Source: Amylibacter sp. SFDW26
GTDB taxonomy: Bacteria; Pseudomonadota; Alphaproteobacteria; Rhodobacterales; Rhodobacteraceae
Reading direction: 5' to 3'
Length of the DNA stretch: 64,000 bases
Assembly: GCF_009184395.1 (NCBI RefSeq)
Contig: NZ_WEIC01000002.1
Span: 186,001-250,000, forward strand
The position numbers were made by a program, and so were the translations under genes. The notes below the pieces were generated by a model that made no database searches, was not told the DNA's origin, and saw only the letters and a list, made by a program, of their open reading frames with translations. Of the stretch, positions 58,615 to 64,000 are shown piece after piece; position 1 is the stretch's first letter, and each line of letters begins with the position of its first letter.

Positions 58615-59783
58615 TCGACCTATGCGTCATCGGGGCAGGCCCTGCCGGATTAATGGCGGCTGAGGTGGTTGCTGATGCTGGGTTATCTGTACTTGTCATA
58701 GATGCAAAACCATCCTTTGGGCGCAAATTTTTAATGGCTGGGAAGTCAGGTTTAAACCTGACCAAAAACGAACCCTTTGACGTGTTCACAGCCAACTATG
58801 ATGAAGCCGAACCATGGTTACGCCCCATGCTTTCAGAGTTCACAAACACGGATGTTTGCACATGGGCGCAGTCGCTCGGCCAAGAGGTTTTCACTGGCAG
58901 TTCAGGCCGTGTATTTCCAAAATCCATGAAAGCATCCCCACTATTACGCGCATGGTTGCTACGCCTTTCTGAAAAAGGCGTGCAATTCAAAACACGTTGG
59001 CGCTGGACAGGTTGGGATAAAACCGACCTAAAATTCAACACCCCAGAGGGCATAGAAACCATCAACGCCAAAACAACAGTACTTGCTTTGGGCGGCGCAA
59101 GTTGGGCAAACTTAGGGTCAGATGGAAAATGGTCAGACATCCTTTCAAACGAAGGTATTGCCATTCACCCCTTCAAACCTGCGAACATGGGCTTCATCAT
59201 TCCGTGGTCACACCACATGCAACCCCATTTCGGCACACCCGTTAAAACAATCACCTTACAAGCTGGCACTAAAACCATCCGCGGCGACTTTGTCATTTCC
59301 GCAAAAGGTATTGAGGGCAGCGCAATATATGCAGCCAGCAAATATATTCGCAAAGGTGCACCATTGGTAATTGATCTGTTGCCCGATCATTCCGAAGAAC
59401 AGCTCCAAAGCCGCCTTTTACAGCGTAAAACAAAAGCATCCCGCAGCTCCGTCTTACGCAAAGCGTTGCATCTTGATCCTGTAAAAGCTGCGCTCATAAA
59501 TGAGTTCTACACAAAAACACCCATCCAAGACCTGCCAAAAATCATCAAGTCATTTCACATCCCGCACAATGGCCCACGCCCGATGGATGAAGCCATTTCA
59601 ACAGCTGGCGGTATTCCCCAAAGCGCGTTGACCGAGGGTTTGATGTTGAAAGACAAACCAAGCGTATTTTGTGCAGGTGAAATGTTGGATTGGGAAGCGC
59701 CTACAGGTGGCTATTTAATCACGGGATGCTTGGCCACGGGTCGCTGCGCAGGGCAATCCGCAGTGACCTATTTAACCGCGTAG
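58611..59783 (+). CDS. TIGR03862/HI0933-type flavoprotein
   Basis: A 390-residue FAD protein. Seen: the dinucleotide-binding IGAGPAGLMAAEVVADAG, GRKFLMAGKSGLNLTKNE, TTVLALGGASWANLGS, and the C-terminal GEMLDWEAPTGGYLITGCLATG. It belongs to the BaiN/HI0933 family of flavin-dependent oxidoreductases; the electron acceptor or substrate is not known. It is coupled to mscS and overlaps the convergent GST gene by 12 bp. Confidence 0.9.
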   Translation: MIDLCVIGAGPAGLMAAEVVADAGLSVLVIDAKPSFGRKFLMAGKSGLNLTKNEPFDVFTANYDEAEPWLRPMLSEFTNTDVCTWAQSLGQEVFTGSSGRVFPKSMKASPLLRAWLLRLSEKGVQFKTRWRWTGWDKTDLKFNTPEGIETINAKTTVLALGGASWANLGSDGKWSDILSNEGIAIHPFKPANMGFIIPWSHHMQPHFGTPVKTITLQAGTKTIRGDFVISAKGIEGSAIYAASKYIRKGAPLVIDLLPDHSEEQLQSRLLQRKTKASRSSVLRKALHLDPVKAALINEFYTKTPIQDLPKIIKSFHIPHNGPRPMDEAISTAGGIPQSALTEGLMLKDKPSVFCAGEMLDWEAPTGGYLITGCLATGRCAGQSAVTYLTA

Positions 59784-60365
59784 CACATCTGCGCGTTTAT
59801 AAGCAGGCCGCGCAATCATGCGTTTGAAATAGTCGCGCAGCTTTCCATCAGGAATATCAAAACCTGCAACACGCGCCCAGCCACCACATTGGGTCAGGAT
59901 AATATCTGGCACTGTGATTTTATCACCCATCAGGAATTCATTATCCCCTATACGCCCCTCAAGAATTTTCAAGGATCGCGTGAATTCCCATTTCAATGTT
60001 TCTTTGATCTGCGGCACACGTTTTTCCTTGGGCAATACAAATGTATTACGTGCAGCCGACCATAATGCGGCATCAATCTCATCAAGGATAAACTGCGTAA
60101 AACTATCCTGTTGCGCCCGTTCAATGGTACCCGCAGGATAGGTCAAACCGCCATGTTTATCCGCAAGGTATTGAATGATCGCTGTGCTATCCAACACAAC
60201 ATCATCCCCTTCAACCAAAGCAGGAACTTTACCCGTTGGATTTACCGCCTTCATATCGTCAGAGCCTGGTTGCAAATCCAAATGTTGATATTCTAATCCC
60301 AGCTCTTCCATCATCCACAAAACACGAAACGTGCGCGTGGCTGTCATCCCCAGAACTTTATACAT
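59772..60365 (-). CDS. Glutathione S-transferase family protein
   Basis: A 197-residue GST. The N-terminal thioredoxin-like domain has YKVLGMTATRTFRVLWMME with the likely glutathione-activating residue in the early loop, the cis-Pro in GKVPALVEGDDVVLDSTAII, and the ESxA-like DSTAI. The C-terminal helical domain has DKITVPDIILTQCGGWARV. The conjugated substrate is unknown. It lies 10 bp after holA on the same strand. Confidence 0.92.
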   Translation of the reverse strand: MYKVLGMTATRTFRVLWMMEELGLEYQHLDLQPGSDDMKAVNPTGKVPALVEGDDVVLDSTAIIQYLADKHGGLTYPAGTIERAQQDSFTQFILDEIDAALWSAARNTFVLPKEKRVPQIKETLKWEFTRSLKILEGRIGDNEFLMGDKITVPDIILTQCGGWARVAGFDIPDGKLRDYFKRMIARPAYKRADVLRG

Positions 60366-60375
60366 ATCAACTCTC

Positions 60376-61398
60376 CTATTTCGGGCGCATCATCGCCAAT
60401 CGTATAAAAGCACGTTCAATCACCGCCATTGCTGGTACTGGTTTTGATGATCTTAGCGTCAAATCAGTATCCATCAACTCTTGCAGCGCTTTCTCCAAAC
60501 GCGCCGATCCCCATCCACGTGCTTGACGTACAAGTCGGTCTTTGCGTGGGCCAAAAACAGGCGGGCGTGATTTACTGAATCCAACATCAGGCCCTTGTGG
60601 GTCACTAACCGCGGCATGCAGCATGCGAAAGTGGCGCGTGGCGCCTATACAAAGCGAAGTTGCATTCACACCCTGCCCTGCAAGCCGTTCCAAAGTTGGA
60701 CCAACTTCGCCACTGCGCGCCTCTGCCACCATATGCAAAACATCATCGATATCCGCATCTAATGTGGCTGGCGCACAGGCTTCGATATCACCCACTTCAA
60801 CAGGGCTGTCATCTTTGAGTTTATAAAGTGACAGCTTCGTTAGAACCTGTTTGAAATCCCCAAGCCCCAAATCACGCGCCAAAGCCATAAGATATTTTTT
60901 TGCTTCCATCGACACATTCGTCAATTGCACATCCGCCAACATACGGTCCACTTCTTCTGGGCGTGTCGGATCATCATAAAGGCCGATTGTATATGTGTTT
61001 TGCGGTGCCTCAAAAACCTTGCGCAGTTTTGATCGTGCATTCAAAGACCCAGCCGTAACAATCAAATGGGCATCCCCTTGCGACCATTCTTTCAATGCCG
61101 CATCAAACACAGACGTCAGCCCATCTGTGGCATCTTCCACCACAACAACCCGTGGCCCTGGGAAAAACCCTTGGGCTTTGATTGCATCCAATACCAATGC
61201 TGGTTCTTTACGCACCTCACCCGCAGACAAGCGCGTTAGGCGCATTTCATCCATGGCTTCTTTGCCAACCAAGGCCAAAGTCAATTCCTGCCTGCGCGTT
61301 GAAATTTTTTCGGAGTCCATGCCAAATATCAAAACAGCTGCACAAGATTTATCTGGGTTTGCAAAAAATCCAGTCGCCTTGGCACCCGCTAATTTCAT
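60376..61398 (-). CDS. holA: DNA polymerase III subunit delta
   Basis: A 340-residue clamp-loader subunit that opens the beta ring. Seen: AVLIFGMDSEKISTRRQELT near the N-terminus (the family's degenerate P-loop position), LIVTAGSLNARSKLRK in the middle and the C-terminal RLVRQARGWGSARLEKALQ. I chose ATG 61398, which overlaps the lptE stop (ATGA). The leuS-lptE-holA order is conserved in alphaproteobacteria. Confidence 0.92.
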   Translation of the reverse strand: MKLAGAKATGFFANPDKSCAAVLIFGMDSEKISTRRQELTLALVGKEAMDEMRLTRLSAGEVRKEPALVLDAIKAQGFFPGPRVVVVEDATDGLTSVFDAALKEWSQGDAHLIVTAGSLNARSKLRKVFEAPQNTYTIGLYDDPTRPEEVDRMLADVQLTNVSMEAKKYLMALARDLGLGDFKQVLTKLSLYKLKDDSPVEVGDIEACAPATLDADIDDVLHMVAEARSGEVGPTLERLAGQGVNATSLCIGATRHFRMLHAAVSDPQGPDVGFSKSRPPVFGPRKDRLVRQARGWGSARLEKALQELMDTDLTLRSSKPVPAMAVIERAFIRLAMMRPK

Positions 61399-61892
61399 TT
61401 GGCCCACTTCGGAGCAGTTGCAGAAACACGTGTCACAATTTGATCCGCCAAAGCCAACGCCAAACGGGATCGTGCATCTTGTTCAGCAACCCGTGTTGGG
61501 AACGTTTCAGATGTAGCGCTATAGGCCGTTTTTGATGTGACGGTTCCAGTCAACAAAACAGCACCTGTATCAGCATCCACAACTTTGAAATCAGATGTGC
61601 CGTCTAGGTTAAAACGTGTAACCTCTGCCGTAGTCGAAACAGCCAAACCTTCGGATTCAGCCTTATAAGTGAACGACAAACGGTATTTCGGTGCAGATGT
61701 GAACCCAAACCGTTCCACAAGTCGTTCGCGCATGGCAAAGAACTCGCGACCTTTGCCAGATGTTATGTCAATTGTACCACGCAAGCCATCCGCTGCAGTG
61801 CCTTCGCCATAAATAGGCGAGAACCCACATCCACCTAACAAAGAGGCAGATATTAAAGCAGCAAGGGCAGTTCGACGGTTATACAACGACAT
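61395..61892 (-). CDS. lptE: LPS-assembly lipoprotein LptE
   Basis: A 165-residue outer-membrane lipoprotein with a signal peptide ending in a lipobox (SLLGGC) followed by GFSPIYG, the usual LptE start in Alphaproteobacteria. It plugs the LptD barrel and helps insert lipopolysaccharide. ATG 61892 lies inside the leuS 3' end (14-bp overlap), so translation is coupled. The TTG at 61898 is less likely. Confidence 0.88.
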   Translation of the reverse strand: MSLYNRRTALAALISASLLGGCGFSPIYGEGTAADGLRGTIDITSGKGREFFAMRERLVERFGFTSAPKYRLSFTYKAESEGLAVSTTAEVTRFNLDGTSDFKVVDADTGAVLLTGTVTSKTAYSATSETFPTRVAEQDARSRLALALADQIVTRVSATAPKWAK

Positions 61893-64000
61893 TAACAATT
61901 CTTCCTGGCACCACGATCAGTTTCTTGGGCGCATTTCCATCCAACGCCCTGACAACACTGTCATGCGCAAGAACAAGTTTTTCAAGCTCTTCCTTTGTGA
62001 TCGATGCAGAAACTTCGATCTCATCACGGCGTTTACCGTTGATTTGGATCGGCATCGTCACCGTATCATCCACCAACATATCAGGATCAACAGCAGGCCA
62101 TTCAGCTTGTGAAACCAAACCTTCACCACCCAAAGCATTCCACATCTCTTCGGCCAAATGTGGCGTCATCGGTTGCATCATCTGCGCCATGATTTTCATA
62201 GCATCTGCTTTGGCAGCTTTGTCTGCTTTCGATTTCGCTACTGTGTTCGTAAATTGGTAAAGGGCAGCGACAGATTTGTTAAACGCAAACCCTTCGATGC
62301 CTTTAGTCACTTCATCCAATGTGCGGTGCGTTGTTTTTTGCAAAGCAAGCGCCTCCTTAGGCTCGGATGAGCCCGCGTCGGCACTTTGACAGATTTCATC
62401 TGTCATTCGCCACACCCGCTGAAGGTGTTTCCAAGCCGCATCCGCACCCGATGCAGTCCATTCCACATCCCGTTCTGGTGGGCTGTCAGACATCACAAAC
62501 CAACGCGCCGTATCAGCACCGTATTGATCAATAATGTCCTCTGGGTCGACCACGTTCTTTTTGGATTTAGACATCTTAATCGAAGGACCAACCTTTACAG
62601 GTTGCCCATCAGCCGTCTCATATCCACCCTCAACTGGCTTAATCTCATCAGGTGTAAGCCATTTTCCGTCAGGATTTTGATATGTTTCGTGGCACACCAT
62701 GCCCTGCGTAAACAACGCATTGAACGGTTCAACAGCAGACTTTGGCAAGTGACCCGTTAGGTTCATTGCACGCGCAAAAAAGCGGGAATACAACAGATGC
62801 AAAATCGCGTGTTCCACACCGCCAATATACTGATCCACATTCATCCAGTATTCGGCATCCGCAGCAACTGTTGGTGTATCTGCGCGTGGGCTTGTAAAGC
62901 GGGCGAAGTACCATGAGCTGTCTGCGAATGTATCCATCGTATCCGTTTCACGTTGCGCAGGTTTGCCACAAGAGGGGCATTCACATGCGCGCCATTCATC
63001 ATGGCGATCCAAAGGATTGCCTGGGCGATCAAACGTCACATCTTTTGGCAATTCAATCGGTAGGTTCTCTTTCTTCTCTGGCACCACGCCACAGTCATCA
63101 CAATGCACCACAGGAATTGGGCACCCCCAATAACGTTGACGGGACACACCCCAGTCACGCAAACGGTAGTTGGTTTTAGCCGTACCAATACCTTTGGCTT
63201 CAATCCGTTTGTTCACTTCCAGCTTGGCTTCTTCGATGGTCATGCCATCCAAGAACCGTGAATTGATCATACGGCCCGGGCCGGTGTAGGCCTCAGTACC
63301 AATCGAAAATGTATCAGGATCTTGCTTTTCATCACAAACAACAGGGGTCACAACCAAATCGTATTTACGTGCAAAATCCAAATCGCGTTGGTCATGCGCA
63401 GGACAAGCAAAAATAGCACCTGTGCCGTAACCCATCAATACGAAGTTCGCGATATAAACAGGCAATTCCCAACCAGAATCCAACGGATGCTTCACCGTGA
63501 TACCTGTGTTGAAACCCTTCTTTTCAGCTGTTTCCAACGCTTCTTCAGTTGTTCCCAACTGACGGCATTCTTGGTTAAAAGCCGCAATCTCTGTATTGTC
63601 TTTTTCCAGCTGCTTCGCCAATGGGTGGTCGCAAGAAATCGCAGCAAAGCTTGCGCCGAACAATGTGTCAGGGCGTGTTGTATAAACTTCTAACTGCTCA
63701 TGACCCTCAGGCGCACCAACTGTTTCAAAGTTAAATTGCAAACCATGGCTTTTACCAATCCAGTTCTTTTGCATTGTGCGTACTTTTTCTGGCCATTCGT
63801 CCAAGCCATCAATCGCATCCAACAATTCTTCTGAAAACTCAGAGATTTTGAAAAACCATTGCGTTAGTTCTTTACGCTCCACCAAAGCACCTGAACGCCA
63901 CCCGCGCCCGTTTTCCACCTGCTCATTCGCAAGCACAGTCATGTCCACAGGATCCCAGTTCACCACAGCATTTTTCCGGTACACTAATTCCTTATCCATC
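61879..64000 (-). CDS. leuS: Leucyl-tRNA synthetase, lacking the N-terminal part
   Basis: About 706 residues of the class I enzyme that charges tRNA-Leu; the first 150 or so residues lie beyond the right edge. Seen: the editing (CP1) domain with [19 protein letters not shown] and [17 protein letters not shown], the ASSWYFARF-like segment [12 protein letters not shown], the KMSKS loop ([16 protein letters not shown]) and the C-terminal anticodon-binding domain. It is the first gene seen of a leuS-lptE-holA operon. Confidence 0.97.
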   Translation of the reverse strand, partial: MDKELVYRKNAVVNWDPVDMTVLANEQVENGRGWRSGALVERKELTQWFFKISEFSEELLDAIDGLDEWPEKVRTMQKNWIGKSHGLQFNFETVGAPEGHEQLEVYTTRPDTLFGASFAAISCDHPLAKQLEKDNTEIAAFNQECRQLGTTEEALETAEKKGFNTGITVKHPLDSGWELPVYIANFVLMGYGTGAIFACPAHDQRDLDFARKYDLVVTPVVCDEKQDPDTFSIGTEAYTGPGRMINSRFLDGMTIEEAKLEVNKRIEAKGIGTAKTNYRLRDWGVSRQRYWGCPIPVVHCDDCGVVPEKKENLPIELPKDVTFDRPGNPLDRHDEWRACECPSCGKPAQRETDTMDTFADSSWYFARFTSPRADTPTVAADAEYWMNVDQYIGGVEHAILHLLYSRFFARAMNLTGHLPKSAVEPFNALFTQGMVCHETYQNPDGKWLTPDEIKPVEGGYETADGQPVKVGPSIKMSKSKKNVVDPEDIIDQYGADTARWFVMSDSPPERDVEWTASGADAAWKHLQRVWRMTDEICQSADAGSSEPKEALALQKTTHRTLDEVTKGIEGFAFNKSVAALYQFTNTVAKSKADKAAKADAMKIMAQMMQPMTPHLAEEMWNALGGEGLVSQAEWPAVDPDMLVDDTVTMPIQINGKRRDEIEVSASITKEELEKLVLAHDSVVRALDGNAPKKLIVVPGRIVNVVV

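Overview
The window looks like a chromosomal segment of a low-G+C member of the Rhodobacterales (Roseobacter-type Alphaproteobacteria). Support comes from the gene order dnaN-dnaA-rpsT-mutM-ubiE-ubiB, an rnhB-ccrM pair (GANTC methylation), DUF2125 and DUF4170 proteins, and the leuS-lptE-holA order. This assignment rests on gene content and gene order, not on a search.

Layout. 1-8.0 kb is core: dnaN (cut by the left edge), dnaA, a rhodanese-domain protein, rpsT, an enoyl-CoA hydratase and mutM on the minus strand; ubiE and ubiB on the plus strand; then a phosphotransferase-family protein. A tRNA-Arg(CCT) gene follows at 8078-8154. From here to about 38.85 kb lies accessory DNA. It starts at the tRNA and contains two degenerate copies of the tRNA 3' half, at 10256-10310 and 38801-38852. 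The first unit (8.1-10.4 kb) is a compact darTG toxin-antitoxin/phage-defence cassette between imperfect direct repeats of about 180 bp. The second unit (10.4-38.5 kb) is a 28-kb low-oxygen and stress island. It encodes the arginine deiminase pathway (transporter, arcA, arcB, arcC), an ABC/FtsX/HlyD export system, universal stress proteins, an Hsp20, a DksA/TraR protein, a host-attachment-family protein, a site-2 protease with CBS domains, a Lon-like protease, a Na/Ca exchanger, an APC permease and a lipoprotein cytochrome c. Its regulators are a FixL-like PAS hybrid kinase, an OmpR-type response regulator and a FixK/FNR-type protein.

Ten near-consensus FNR/FixK palindromes (TTGAT-N4-ATCAA) lie in front of genes in this island, four of them perfect. 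I read it as a portable oxygen-responsive regulon: the sensor, the DNA-binding regulator and the target genes travel together next to a tRNA. No integrase or transposase is visible in it.

38.9-64 kb returns mostly to core genes. First comes a cobalamin riboswitch that controls two very small ORFs and a ZnuABC-type metal ABC transporter, probably for cobalt. A decayed LysR-type gene and a small ORF follow, then a membrane-anchored winged-helix regulator overlapping a small secreted protein, a His-rich secreted protein, hemP, rnhB, ccrM, alkB (alkane hydroxylase), mutY, dciA, a DsbA-like protein, lpxK, a waaA-like gene, DUF4170, a CysQ/IMPase-family phosphatase, pmbA, DUF2125, an SDR, mscS, a flavoprotein, a GST, holA, lptE and leuS (its 5' part lies beyond the right edge). 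No rRNA, CRISPR array or intact insertion sequence was seen.
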